NCBI RefSeq assembly: GCF_902168435.1
Contig: NZ_LR656184.1
Span: 1-49,251, forward strand
Direction: 5' to 3'
Length of the DNA: 49,251 nt
Source of the DNA: Bacillus marasmi
Lineage (GTDB): Bacteria; Bacillota; Bacilli; Bacillales; Cytobacillaceae
Part shown: piece after piece, positions 25,075 to 33,453 of the stretch
Layout: each line of letters starts with the position of its first letter
Numbering within the stretch: position 1 is the stretch's first letter
Notes under the pieces: generated by a model
What the model was told of the DNA's origin: nothing
What the model saw: the letters and a program-made list of their open reading frames with translations, nothing else
The model's database searches: none
Position numbers and translations under genes: made by a program

Positions 25075-25221
25075 GTGGCTGAAAAAAAGAAATTTTTGCT
25101 TAGAATTGACCAAAAAACTTATGATGCTCTTGAAAAATGGGCAAGCGATGAGCTTCGAAGTGTAAATGCCCAAATCGAAATTCTCCTAAAAAAAGCGATT
25201 AAAGATTCCGGGCGAAAATAA
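25075..25221 (+). CDS. Small ribbon-helix-helix (Arc-like) protein, 48 aa
   Basis: A short gene starting at GTG, encoding MAEKKKFLLRIDQKTYDALE followed by a helix ending LLKKAIKDSGRK. The pattern basic tail, short beta strand (FLLRID), then two helices is that of Arc/MetJ-type DNA-binding proteins. The start lies 12 nt after the SPFH stop with AAGG(T) upstream, so it is translated from the same message. It may autoregulate the operon or bind another target; I cannot tell. A repeat element begins right at its stop codon. Confidence 0.8.
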   Translation: MAEKKKFLLRIDQKTYDALEKWASDELRSVNAQIEILLKKAIKDSGRK

Positions 25222-25345
25222 AGCGGACGCGGCTCGCCCATGGGCAACAGGCACAAGACGAACCGGCTATAATGGCGCAATTTTCCATTATGGACGGATT
25301 GGCTTGTGACCCCGAGCCCCTAGCCGCTGGAGCTAGTAATCGTCT
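25221..25345 (+). repeat. AAAGCGG...GCCCCTAGCCGC element, copy R1
   Basis: About 125 nt with left end AAAGCGGACGCGGCTCG and right end CCGAGCCCCTAGCCGCTGGAGC, whose arms are partly complementary. The internal TGGACGGATTGGCTTGTGACC is shared with copies at 31486-31735 and 47039-47266. It starts at the stop codon of the small RHH gene. Confidence 0.82.
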
Positions 25346-25540
25346 ATTCGAATGCAAATGAAGGTGGCCAGTTTATCGGTCACCTTTTTCATTTTTTTGT
25401 TAAACCTATTTTACCGGAAAGGGTTCTTTTCCCCCCTCTATGTAAGGTATAATCATAACTAGTTGTGAAAAAAAGGACAATAAAATTTGAATTATGGTGG
25501 AAGCACCGCTTCAAAAAATATAAGGAGATTATTTGAATCT
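25222..25540. other. Gap between RHH gene and uppP
   Basis: The gap holds a 125-bp repeat element (25221-25345), the operon terminator (25358-25390), and the uppP upstream region with TATAAT at 25448-25453 lacking a convincing -35 box. Confidence 0.65.
25358..25390 (+). terminator. Terminator after SPFH-RHH operon
   Basis: AAGGTGGCC-AGTTTATC-GGTCACCTTTTT with a U-tract. The stem has one mismatch. Confidence 0.8.
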
Positions 25541-26389
25541 ATGGAATTACTAACGATATTAAAAGCGATTATTCTCGGTCTCGTTGAGGGACTCACTGAA
25601 TTTGCTCCCGTTTCATCAACTGGTCATATGATTATTGTTGACGATATGTGGCTCAAATCAGTGGAATTTTTAGAATCCAAATATGTTGCCAATACGTTTA
25701 AGGTTGTCGTTCAGCTCGGTTCGATCTTAGCGAGTGTGATTTTCTTCAAGGATCGCTTCATAGAGATGCTCGGCTTGGAACGATGGCTAAACAAGAAAAA
25801 TTATCAGGTTCATAAAGGACAAGGCAATCGTTTAAAACTAACTCAAGTGATCGTCGGCTTAATTCCCGCTGGTGTTCTTGGAGTATTATTTGAAGACTAT
25901 ATCGATGAGTATTTATTTTCAACCGAAACGGTGTTAATTGGATTAGTGCTAGGTGCTATTCTGATGATTATTGCTGACCTATTTGGTGGTAAACGCCCTA
26001 AGGTCCATACAGTCGACCAAATCACCTATAAGCAGGCTTTTTCGATTGGATTAATTCAATGTTTCTCTCTTTGGCCAGGCTTCTCGCGCTCCGGTGCGAC
26101 CATTTCAGGTGGGGTACTACTTGGTTTGAATCACCGTGCTGCAGCTGACTTTACTTTTATTATGGCTGTGCCTATTATGGCAGGTGCAAGCTTTATTTCC
26201 TTATTGAAAAACTGGGAATACTTCACAATTGACGCTTTGCCGTTTTTCCTAGCCGGTTTCATAAGTGCCTTTGTATTCGCTTATGTATCCATTAAGTTTT
26301 TCTTAAAGTTAATCAATAAAGTAAAACTCATACCGTTTGCCATCTACCGAATCATCCTAGCAGCGGCTATCTACTTCATATTTTTATAA
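25541..26389 (+). CDS. uppP: UppP, undecaprenyl-diphosphatase
   Basis: A 282-residue integral membrane protein with both BacA/UppP signatures: LGLVEGLTEFAPVSSTGH near the N-terminus and the phosphatase region WPGFSRSGATISGGVLLG. It recycles the lipid carrier undecaprenyl pyrophosphate for wall synthesis, and loss or gain alters bacitracin sensitivity. The start is the ATG 13 nt after AAGGAG, giving the usual length; an upstream ATG at 25487 has no good site. Confidence 0.96.
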   Translation: MELLTILKAIILGLVEGLTEFAPVSSTGHMIIVDDMWLKSVEFLESKYVANTFKVVVQLGSILASVIFFKDRFIEMLGLERWLNKKNYQVHKGQGNRLKLTQVIVGLIPAGVLGVLFEDYIDEYLFSTETVLIGLVLGAILMIIADLFGGKRPKVHTVDQITYKQAFSIGLIQCFSLWPGFSRSGATISGGVLLGLNHRAAADFTFIMAVPIMAGASFISLLKNWEYFTIDALPFFLAGFISAFVFAYVSIKFFLKLINKVKLIPFAIYRIILAAAIYFIFL

Positions 26390-26426
26390 AAAACAAAAGG
26401 CTGAGACATAAGTATTTCAGTTAAAC

Positions 26427-26487
26427 AAAAAACCGAACTATTAGGATATTCTAACTTAGAAATTCCTAATAGTTCGGTTTTTTTATT
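26427..26487. terminator. Bidirectional terminator hairpin B
   Basis: AAAAAACCGAACTATTAGGA paired with TCCTAATAGTTCGGTTTTTT around an A+T-rich loop. It terminates uppP. The loop (TATTCTAACTTAGAAATTCC) matches the reverse complement of hairpin A at 10093-10156, so the two hairpins are homologous. Confidence 0.88.
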
Positions 26488-26570
26488 CCTTTTTCCAATA
26501 GGCACTACACTGAAATAACGGTTATTTCATACTTTGATGCGTTAACCCGAATGTTGATTTCGCTGTGTTT

Positions 26571-26786
26571 GCAAATAAGCGTAAGAATTCCGCTTATATT
26601 GGGAAATACCCATATTTCCTTAAAAATAACAGGAGTTTTTCCGCTTATTTCATAAAAATCACTGACATTTGTCTGTTTGGGAGTAGTTAAGCGGAAATTT
26701 TCCTCTTATTTCAGCTCAATTAGCCCCCCTTACATACAATAACGGGAAATTCTCCGCTTATTTAATCTCATGCCTAAATAATAATC
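26571..26786 (+). repeat. TAAGCGGA repeat module, copy B
   Basis: The reverse complement of 9870-10086 over its full length, with roughly 80-85 percent identity by eye. Shared blocks include TTCCCGTTATTGTA, GGGGGGCTAATTGAGCTGAA and TTTCCGCTTAACTACTCC. As in copy A, a homologous terminator hairpin stands on the same side, here separated by about 80 extra nt. Confidence 0.85.
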
Positions 26787-26878
26787 AACACTGAACTTTA
26801 ATATAGTGTTCCATAAAAATAACTCAGTATGAATAGCTGATTATTTCGTGCTGGCTCAGCTTGTTTTTGCATCATAGC

Positions 26879-27505
26879 CTATTTCGGCGCGACAGGTTGT
26901 CTAATGACGGTTTTCAGCTTACTTGGGTCGACCTTACGAAAGTCACTTAAATAGATTTCATGATGCTTACCAGACGGGACATAGCCATTCTCCGCAGCAA
27001 ACTCATGCATCTTCATAATCGTCGGATGCTCATCATCGAAAGGTCCAACATAAAGGACTTGCACAGAACGACCCTCATCGTATGCTTCAAATCTCAGCTT
27101 ATCTAAAGCAGCCGGGTTTTTCTTTTTCCTTATTGTTTCAATCGCTTCCTCGACCATTTCTTTTGTAATCGGCTCTGGCTGCATAATCATCGCCGTCCAT
27201 TGCCAGTCATCCTTTTGCCCTTTTAAAAAATCCTCATAATTGTCCATATACCATAACGCTTCGAGCGGCATAACAACATAATCAAGCCCGGCATTTTTGG
27301 ATGTAAACTTCAAGTTGTACGATACCGAATAAAGTGCTTCAATCGCTGCTTGGAAGTCTTCTGATGTATTTGGGTTTCCTTTGCCATCAATCATTAAATA
27401 ATTCATCGTAGGCACATCAATCAATCCAATTTTCTTAGGTGGATTGTACAAATTGCGGAGTTCTTTTTTATAATCGATCTTGACTGTAGGTTTTTCATTC
27501 ACCAT
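26879..27505 (-). CDS. GyrI-like small-molecule-binding domain protein
   Basis: 208 residues resembling the stand-alone GyrI-like (AraC effector-binding) family: PTMNYLMIDGKGNPNTSEDF near the N-terminus and a C-terminal GKHHEIYLSDFRKVDPSKLKTVIRQPV, a signature of this subgroup. Such proteins bind hydrophobic small molecules or act as hydrolases in some cases; no ligand is evident. The start has GGAGGG upstream; a further 9-codon extension does not. Single-gene unit downstream of mtlD but separated by a terminator. Confidence 0.82.
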   Translation of the reverse strand: MVNEKPTVKIDYKKELRNLYNPPKKIGLIDVPTMNYLMIDGKGNPNTSEDFQAAIEALYSVSYNLKFTSKNAGLDYVVMPLEALWYMDNYEDFLKGQKDDWQWTAMIMQPEPITKEMVEEAIETIRKKKNPAALDKLRFEAYDEGRSVQVLYVGPFDDEHPTIMKMHEFAAENGYVPSGKHHEIYLSDFRKVDPSKLKTVIRQPVAPK

Positions 27506-27550
27506 ATTATTATCCCTCCAAATTGAAGCCATTTACTATCATTGTAAACG

Positions 27551-27600
27551 AAATAGACCTTCCTAACTCATTATTACATAAGCTAGAAAGGTCTATTTTT
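27551..27600 (-). terminator. Terminator after mtlD
   Basis: A hairpin with arms AAATAGACCTT and AAGGTCTATTT (one bulge further in) immediately after the mtlD stop. The minus-strand tail is TTTCGTTT, and the plus-strand tail is TTTTT. Confidence 0.75.
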
Positions 27601-27604
27601 CGAA

Positions 27605-28762
27605 TTATTTCAAACTATTTAATTGTTGGTATTGCTCAACAATTCCTGCGAATAACGGTGAATCACTTTCAAGCTTTGTATACTCGCTAATTGCTGCTTC
27701 CAAACCTTTTTCGCGAATCGTAGTTTGCACAGCAACTGCTTCTTCATCACCTGCAAAATCGTAAGAAAGAGCGGCAGCAATCCCTTTCAATAAGTTCTTT
27801 GGTTCCTCACCAACTACTTCAAGATACTGTCTAGCCGGACTTACAAGCCGATCATTCGGCCCAAGCTTACGAATTGGCGAACGGCCTACTCTCGTTACCT
27901 CATCTGTAATATAAGAATTGGCAAAACGGCTCATAATTTTTTGAATATATTGTTTGTGAGCATCTCCGTCAAAGCCGTATTTCTTAACAATGAAATCACC
28001 GCTTTCCGATAATGCACCTTCTACTAATTGTTTAATTTGCTCATTTTCCATCGCTTCATTAATCGTTTCAATTCCAAAATAATAGCCGAAGTAAGCAGCA
28101 AGAGCATGTCCGGTATTCACCGTGAATAATTTCCGTTCAATATAAGGAACTAATTCCTGAACATACGTAATTCCATCGATCTCAGGTTTTTGACCGACTA
28201 TCTTAGTTTCTTCTACGACCCATTCATAAAACGGCTCTACTTTTACCATTAGCTTATCTTCATTGATTTGGTTTGGCACAATCCGATCCACTGCAGAATC
28301 AGGAAACCCAAAGCGCTCATCAAAAACAACCTTTTCTGCTTCAGAAAGTTTTTCATAAACCTTTTCTTTAAGTAGCGAGCTTCCACCAATCATGTTTTCA
28401 CAGGCAATGACATTAACCGGTTGGTCATTTAACTCAATCCGTTTCCGCAAGCCTTCCGCTACTAACCCGGCAATCAACGGCAAAATATTCGGTCCGATGG
28501 CCGTTGTTATTAAATCAGCCTTAGCAATCGCCTCAATAACTAACTCTGGATTAGCAGCACTGTTGATGGCAGAAACATTTTTTACAAGTATTTCTTGCTG
28601 AGACTCTTCTGCTAACACAACACGATATTCCTTGCGCTCATTTAATAGATTTACAATTTCACTATTTACATCAACAAAGCATGTTTCATAACCTGAATGA
28701 TATAACAGATTTCCGATAAAACCACGCCCGATATTTCCGGCACCAAAGTGTACAGCTAGCAT
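27605..28762 (-). CDS. mtlD: Mannitol-1-phosphate 5-dehydrogenase
   Basis: 385 residues. N-terminal NAD site HFGAGNIGRGFIGNLL, the long-chain mannitol dehydrogenase signature ACENMIGGSS, and the conserved TVNTGHALAAYFGYYFG. It converts mannitol-1-phosphate made by MtlA/MtlF to fructose-6-phosphate. The ATG directly follows mtlF (coordinates 28763/28762) and its ribosome binding site AAGGAG is inside the mtlF end, indicating coupled translation. Confidence 0.97.
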   Translation of the reverse strand: MLAVHFGAGNIGRGFIGNLLYHSGYETCFVDVNSEIVNLLNERKEYRVVLAEESQQEILVKNVSAINSAANPELVIEAIAKADLITTAIGPNILPLIAGLVAEGLRKRIELNDQPVNVIACENMIGGSSLLKEKVYEKLSEAEKVVFDERFGFPDSAVDRIVPNQINEDKLMVKVEPFYEWVVEETKIVGQKPEIDGITYVQELVPYIERKLFTVNTGHALAAYFGYYFGIETINEAMENEQIKQLVEGALSESGDFIVKKYGFDGDAHKQYIQKIMSRFANSYITDEVTRVGRSPIRKLGPNDRLVSPARQYLEVVGEEPKNLLKGIAAALSYDFAGDEEAVAVQTTIREKGLEAAISEYTKLESDSPLFAGIVEQYQQLNSLK

Positions 28763-29200
28763 TTAGTTCACTCCTTCAAAAATCGCGATAATCTCATCTG
28801 CTGTCGTCGCATTAACAAGCTTTTCGATATTTTCCTCTTCAGAACAAACAATAGCAATATTCGATAGAATATCTAAATGTTCATTATTTTTACCAGCAAT
28901 ACCGATTAATAGCTTAACAATATTCCCTCCACCAAAATCAACACCTTGTGGAACTTGAATAAACGAAATTCCTGATTCTTTAACAAACTCCTTTGAATCT
29001 TCAGTACCATGTGGAATTGCCACAAAATTACCCATATATGTTGATGTTAACTCTTCTCTTTCTAACATCTTTTCAATATAATTTGCATCAACATAGCCTC
29101 TTTCCACAAGGATGCTGCCTGTTAAGCGAATTGCTTCTTCCTTTGAACCTACTGTTGTATTTAAACGAATATTTTCTTTAGCTAAAATGTTGTTTGTCAT
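28763..29200 (-). CDS. mtlF: MtlF, mannitol PTS EIIA component
   Basis: A 145-residue PTS EIIA (fructose/mannitol family) with the phosphorylated histidine in NFVAIPHGTEDS (H64). It takes phosphate from HPr and passes it to the EIIB domain of MtlA. It lies 2 nt after mtlR, with AAGGAG before ATG. Confidence 0.97.
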   Translation of the reverse strand: MTNNILAKENIRLNTTVGSKEEAIRLTGSILVERGYVDANYIEKMLEREELTSTYMGNFVAIPHGTEDSKEFVKESGISFIQVPQGVDFGGGNIVKLLIGIAGKNNEHLDILSNIAIVCSEEENIEKLVNATTADEIIAIFEGVN

Positions 29201-29202
29201 GT

Positions 29203-31326
29203 TTATTCGCTCCTTATTTCTTTCATTTTTTCAGTAAAAAATTCATCAAATCTCGTGGTTAATAATTCTTCAATTAACACTTGTTGATTGGATTGAAAAA
29301 TCGTAATGCTTTCCTCGCTTTCAATCAACATAGCACTTAAATAGCTCAGTACCTCTAGCACCCACTCAGATGCTCTCAATGGTGATAACAGCAAGATAAG
29401 CTGCGTCATCTCCATCTGTGAACCGTCCATTCCCTTTACTAGAAGCGGTTCTTCTAGAGCGTAAATGGAAAATGACGGTGCTAACACCGAATCAGTTCTC
29501 GTATGATACAAGGCCATCGTTGTTTCAGGTATCCCTAATCCACCAAGCTTTTCTCGTTCAAAAATCGCATCGATAACTTTGGCAGAATCATCGATGATTC
29601 CTTTATCCGCTAACTCCCGACAAGCATTACTTACGATGTCTTCTATAGAAGCTTTTTCGTTTACACGTGTTACCGCAAATCCTTGTAAGATAGATGAAAT
29701 CACTTTTGCATAATCTTGAATCATTACCATATCCTTAACGAAGGATTTCACATTTCGCTTTGATGCAGCTTTCCGAACCTCTTTATCCTGCCTTTGCTCG
29801 GTCACTACTTTAAAAATGCGCTCTTTAATGAAACGATGTACCTTCCCGATTTCCTCTTTTGATAAAAACGGAGTAACAACGATGTATTCGTGGTCAAAAT
29901 CTGCTAACGGAATCGTCGAAATAATGACTGGATAATCACTGATGTTAATGTTTTTCAATTCTAGTGCTGATGCACTGCGAACCTCTTGCAGCTGAGGAAA
30001 TTCCTTTTTCAATGTGGATACCAACATTTTTGATGTTCCTATACCACTTGAGCAAATGACCAATGTATTAACACGGATGTGATCTTTATTCCCAAGGACT
30101 GCAGCGCCAAAATGCATCACTAAATAACCAATTTCTTCGTCTGGAACTCTATATTCATGAAAAACATCATTCACGGCTGCTTTTACAATTAAAAATAATT
30201 CTTGATAATCCCGTTTAATTCGTTCGAGCAGGGGATTGCTGATTCCCATGTTCTGTTTTAACCGATATATTGCAGGCTTTAAATGCATCGCTAAGCCTTC
30301 ATATAATGAAACGTTTCCTGACAGGTCTCTCTCTAATCGATTTCCAACATTGTGAATGAGCTGCTTTGTTTTCATTGCAACCTCAATACTAGTATCTTCA
30401 ATCACATATTCTTTATCATGGCGCATCTTCGCACCTTTTAAATGCATCGTAATATAGCCAATTTCTGCTTCCGGTATTTGAATTCGAAACACTTTTTCTA
30501 ACTCTGTAACTATTTTTTCAGCAAATTGATATTCTTTTGTCGTTCGCTCGCTTGCTAGGTAAGTAGCGTCAATCGTAATACTTTCCCCTTTTTGAATTCG
30601 TTCAACAGCTAGAGCAAGATGAACAATTAATCCAATATAAGCGCTATCTGCCATTGAAAAAGGGAGTTCCTGACTTATCGATTCGAATACCTTTTCAACA
30701 ATCATTAACTTATTCTTTTCAACAAGTCCTAATAATCTATCAGAAATGGTGTTCATTTGCTGTGATGATCTTTTTTGAATGTTTTCTTTTGCTAATGAGA
30801 GAATTTCCGATTCATCAAGATGTTCCGAAATGATATTGCTCATCGCCCTTCGCTTCGCACCTTCCGAACCTTCAATTTCCACTCCGTAGCCTCTTTTTCT
30901 AATCAACGCTAAACCGACTGTTTGTAACCGCTCCTCTAATCTTGATAGATCACTGCTAACTGTAGCTATTGTGACATTTAAATCATTAGCAAGGGCCACC
31001 AGCTTGACCGGTCCATCTGATTCAAGTAAAGCGCACAGTATCATTGTTAGTCGCTCATCTGGGGTATACTCATTGTGACTAATATTAAATAAAAATAGCT
31101 CTAGCTCGCGAATCTTGCTTCTCTCACCAACAATAACTACACCAACACCAGATTTCTTTTGGAGCGAGAGATTGTACTCCGATAAAACATCTTCCACATT
31201 TTTTAAATCTCGATGAATCGTTCTTCCACTCACGCCAATTTGGTCAGCAAGATCCTTAACCGTTAATTCATCGCTTTCTGACAATAAGATTTCGAGAATT
31301 TGTCTTTCCCTTGCTGAAATATACAT
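29203..31326 (-). CDS. mtlR: MtlR, PRD-containing mannitol operon activator
   Basis: 707 residues in the order: N-terminal HTH (MYISARERQILEILLSESDE...GVSGRTIHRDLK), second HTH (about 85-140), PRD1 and PRD2 (conserved histidines in IVHLALA, MHLKGAK, MHFGAAVLG), an EIIB-like domain with CSSGIGTSKML, and a C-terminal EIIA-like domain. PTS phosphorylation of these domains controls mannitol induction in relatives. The start has GGAG 9 nt upstream; a 14-codon extension is rejected. It sits between mtlA and mtlF, the order known from Geobacillus stearothermophilus. Confidence 0.96.
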   Translation of the reverse strand: MYISARERQILEILLSESDELTVKDLADQIGVSGRTIHRDLKNVEDVLSEYNLSLQKKSGVGVVIVGERSKIRELELFLFNISHNEYTPDERLTMILCALLESDGPVKLVALANDLNVTIATVSSDLSRLEERLQTVGLALIRKRGYGVEIEGSEGAKRRAMSNIISEHLDESEILSLAKENIQKRSSQQMNTISDRLLGLVEKNKLMIVEKVFESISQELPFSMADSAYIGLIVHLALAVERIQKGESITIDATYLASERTTKEYQFAEKIVTELEKVFRIQIPEAEIGYITMHLKGAKMRHDKEYVIEDTSIEVAMKTKQLIHNVGNRLERDLSGNVSLYEGLAMHLKPAIYRLKQNMGISNPLLERIKRDYQELFLIVKAAVNDVFHEYRVPDEEIGYLVMHFGAAVLGNKDHIRVNTLVICSSGIGTSKMLVSTLKKEFPQLQEVRSASALELKNINISDYPVIISTIPLADFDHEYIVVTPFLSKEEIGKVHRFIKERIFKVVTEQRQDKEVRKAASKRNVKSFVKDMVMIQDYAKVISSILQGFAVTRVNEKASIEDIVSNACRELADKGIIDDSAKVIDAIFEREKLGGLGIPETTMALYHTRTDSVLAPSFSIYALEEPLLVKGMDGSQMEMTQLILLLSPLRASEWVLEVLSYLSAMLIESEESITIFQSNQQVLIEELLTTRFDEFFTEKMKEIRSE

Positions 31327-31362
31327 AGTTCTCACTCCACAAAAGAAGTATTCAAACCTATC

Positions 31363-31384
31363 TTCCAACTTATGATGTTGCCAA
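31363..31384. promoter_or_regulatory. Weak candidate MtlR site near mtlR start
   Basis: TTCCAA-N10-TGCCAA, with the same spacing as the stronger sites at 31458 and 33341 but a poorer left half. Tentative. Confidence 0.3.
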
Positions 31385-31457
31385 GTTTATATTTTCATTC
31401 TTACAATTTAATCTTAAATCATCAAAAACCTTGCTACAACAACAGATAAACTCAAAT

Positions 31458-31479
31458 TAGTCACAACACTTGTTGCCAA
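31458..31479. promoter_or_regulatory. Candidate MtlR operator upstream of mtlR
   Basis: TAGTCA-CAACACTTGT-TGCCAA has the same half-site arrangement and N10 spacing as the site upstream of mtlA. Assignment to MtlR is inferred from the shared pattern and location. Confidence 0.45.
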
Positions 31480-31485
31480 AATTGA

Positions 31486-31610
31486 AAAGCGGAGGCGGCT
31501 CGTTCAGGGGCGACTGGCATATGACGAGCCGGCTAGAAGGTCGGCTTTTTGACCTTCTGGACGGATTGACTTATGACCCCGAGCCCCTAGCCGCCGCAGC
31601 TAGACAAATT
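31486..31610 (+). repeat. AAAAGCGG element, copy R2 (tandem)
   Basis: Left end GAAAAGCGGAGGCGGCTCG and right end CCGAGCCCCTAGCCGCCGCAGCTAGACAAAT. An inner hairpin AGAAGGTC/GACCTTCT is present. It is immediately followed by the almost identical copy R3. Confidence 0.85.
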
Positions 31611-31735
31611 GAAAAGCGGAGGCGGCTCGCCCAGGGGCGACTGGCATATGACGAGCCGGCTAGAAGGTCGGCCTTTTGACCTTCTGGACGGATTGGCTTA
31701 TGACCCCGAGCCCCTAGCCGCCGCAGCTAGACAAA
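31611..31735 (+). repeat. AAAAGCGG element, copy R3 (tandem)
   Basis: It differs from R2 at only a few positions, giving a 125-nt tandem period, so the duplication is recent. A truncated third unit (GAAAAGCGGAGGCGGCTCG, about 31738-31758) follows and ends at the mtlA terminator. Confidence 0.88.
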
Positions 31736-31777
31736 TCGAAAAGCGGAGGCGGCTCGTTTAGGCGATCTTCTGTTCTT

Positions 31778-31817
31778 TAGAAAAAAGAACCTAACTAATC
31801 CGCTAGGTTCTTTTTCG
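31778..31817 (-). terminator. Terminator after mtlA
   Basis: On the minus strand AAAGAACCTA-GCGGATTAGT-TAGGTTCTTT runs on into TTTTC. It separates mtlA from mtlR, which therefore needs its own promoter or readthrough. Confidence 0.85.
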
Positions 31818-31822
31818 TTACA

Positions 31823-33244
31823 TTATGCTTTTAAATCATTAATTAACTCGTCATATCTAGGACTATTCAAGAAGTTTTCAACTGAGATATGAATCGCATT
31901 TGGAAGTTTCGCCTTCGCTCGATCAGTTAAATCCTTATGCGTCACGACAACATCAGCATCGGCTGGTAAGTTATTGATTGCTGTATTGGTTACATCAATT
32001 TCTAACTCTGCTTTTTTCACTTTGTTTCTTAGGATTGAAGCACCCATCGCACTTGATCCCATTCCTGCATCACAAGCAAACACAATTTTGTTTACTTTAT
32101 CAGCTTGAATTGTTGTTAATACATCATTATTTAATACAGAAGACACAGAACTTTTCTTCCCTTTCATTGCTTCCATTTTAGCTGTTGCATCAGCTAAATC
32201 TTCTTCAGTTGCTTTGCTTGTTTTTAAAATAACGGACGCTACTGCGAACGACACTGCTGCAGCCACTAACACACCTGCAAGTACGCCTAGGTAACCACCT
32301 TTTGGTGTCATCGCAAGTACTGCAAAAATACTACCTGGTGATGGAGCAGCCACAAGACCTGCATCAAATAGATTTAGTGTAAATACTCCGCTGACACCGC
32401 CGGCAATAGCTGCTACAAGAAGAATCGGCTTCATTAAGATGTACGGGAAGTAGATTTCATGAATACCACCTAAGAAGTGGATGATTACAGCACCAGGAGC
32501 CGTTTGTTTCGCTGTTCCTTTGCCAAATAACATGTAGGCAAGTAAGATACCAAGACCTGGTCCAGGGTTTGCTTCTAATAAGAATAGAATGGATTTACCA
32601 GCATCTGCTGCTTGGTCAATCGCTAACGGACTTAAAATACCGTGGTTAATTGCATTATTTAAGAATAAGATTTTTGCTGGTTCAATAATAACGTTTGCAA
32701 GAGGTAATAGATTCGCATCAACGATCCATTCAACACCTGAAGCTAAAGTTTTACTAATACCTTGAACAACTGGTCCAATCGCTTTGAATGCTAAAAGTGT
32801 TAAAAGACCACCAATAATCCCAGCAGAGAAGTTGTTTACTAACATCTCGAAACCTTGCTTTACTTTACCATGAATTGCTTGGTCAAACTTCTTGATTAGG
32901 TAACCACCAAGTGGTCCCATAATCATTGCACCTAAGAACATTGGAATGTCTGTTCCAACAATAACACCCATTGTTGCTGTAGCACCTACAACACCACCGC
33001 GGATGTCATGTACCATTCGACCACCTGTAAAACCGATTAATAATGGCAATAAATACGTGATCATTGGTCCAACTAATTTTGCAAATTCTTCATTTGGCCA
33101 CCAGCCAGTTGGTATGAACAAGGCTGTGATAAGACCCCATGCGATAAATGCACCGATGTTTGGCATTACCATACCACTCAAATAGCTACCAAACTTTTGA
33201 ATTTTTACTTTTGCATCTGATTTATTTTGACTCGTTTGGTTCAT
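31823..33244 (-). CDS. mtlA: MtlA, mannitol PTS EIICB component
   Basis: 473 residues: an EIIC membrane domain (about 1-340) with [12 protein letters not shown], then a linker and an EIIB domain with the phosphorylated cysteine in [13 protein letters not shown] (C391). There is no EIIA domain, matching the separate mtlF gene. It imports and phosphorylates mannitol at the membrane. The ATG has AAGGGGG about 10 nt upstream; an in-frame TTG seven codons earlier overlaps that site. Confidence 0.97.
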   Translation of the reverse strand: MNQTSQNKSDAKVKIQKFGSYLSGMVMPNIGAFIAWGLITALFIPTGWWPNEEFAKLVGPMITYLLPLLIGFTGGRMVHDIRGGVVGATATMGVIVGTDIPMFLGAMIMGPLGGYLIKKFDQAIHGKVKQGFEMLVNNFSAGIIGGLLTLLAFKAIGPVVQGISKTLASGVEWIVDANLLPLANVIIEPAKILFLNNAINHGILSPLAIDQAADAGKSILFLLEANPGPGLGILLAYMLFGKGTAKQTAPGAVIIHFLGGIHEIYFPYILMKPILLVAAIAGGVSGVFTLNLFDAGLVAAPSPGSIFAVLAMTPKGGYLGVLAGVLVAAAVSFAVASVILKTSKATEEDLADATAKMEAMKGKKSSVSSVLNNDVLTTIQADKVNKIVFACDAGMGSSAMGASILRNKVKKAELEIDVTNTAINNLPADADVVVTHKDLTDRAKAKLPNAIHISVENFLNSPRYDELINDLKA

Positions 33245-33267
33245 TATCTGTAAATCCCCCTTCAAGT

Positions 33268-33312
33268 TAAGATTGTTTATTATTTATATTTTTATATTAA
33301 AGCGTTTACAAT
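33268..33312 (-). promoter_or_regulatory. mtlA promoter with overlapping cre site
   Basis: On the minus strand TTGTAA, 17 nt, TATAAA forms a sigma-A promoter. The cre-like sequence TTGTAAACGCTTTAA (about 33297-33311) covers its -35 box. Catabolite repression by CcpA at this position would block RNA polymerase, which is the expected logic for mannitol genes. Confidence 0.75.
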
Positions 33313-33340
33313 CCTTAATCCATCTATTCAAAATTGGATT

Positions 33341-33362
33341 TTGTCATAGTGATTGTTGCCAA
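33341..33362. promoter_or_regulatory. Candidate MtlR operator upstream of mtlA
   Basis: TTGTCA-TAGTGATTGT-TGCCAA is an imperfect inverted repeat (TTGTCA / TTGGCA on opposite strands) about 30 nt upstream of the -35 box, the right place for an activator. Confidence 0.6.
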
Positions 33363-33404
33363 GTTTTATTTTTCGACAAAAACCGCGTCATATAAGGAAA
33401 AATC

Positions 33405-33434
33405 AAAAAAGCACTGAGATTGACTCCAGTGCTT
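33405..33434 (-). terminator. Terminator after MBL-fold gene
   Basis: On the minus strand GAAGCACTGGAGTC-AAT-CTCAGTGCTTTTTTG forms a stem with a U-tract. Confidence 0.85.
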
Positions 33435-33453
33435 CGATCATCTTTACAACCTA

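Larger units (their letters stand above)
26390..26878. other. Repeat-filled gap between uppP and GyrI-like gene
   Basis: 489 nt without a gene: a GGCTGAGACATAAG tail (about 26400), terminator hairpin B, about 80 nt of spacer, repeat module B (26571-26786), and about 90 nt of A+T-rich sequence. Confidence 0.8.
31327..31822. other. Gap between mtlA and mtlR
   Basis: 496 nt: the mtlR leader with candidate MtlR sites, two and a partial third tandem repeat element (31486-31763), and the mtlA terminator. A reading frame at 31470-31679 (+) is repeat sequence. In relatives mtlA and mtlR are closely spaced, so the elements appear to have widened the gap. Confidence 0.75.

Noticed and set aside
31470-31679. 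69-codon open frame between mtlR and mtlA
   Set aside because: It is translated repeat-element sequence spanning copies R2 and R3 without a ribosome binding site.
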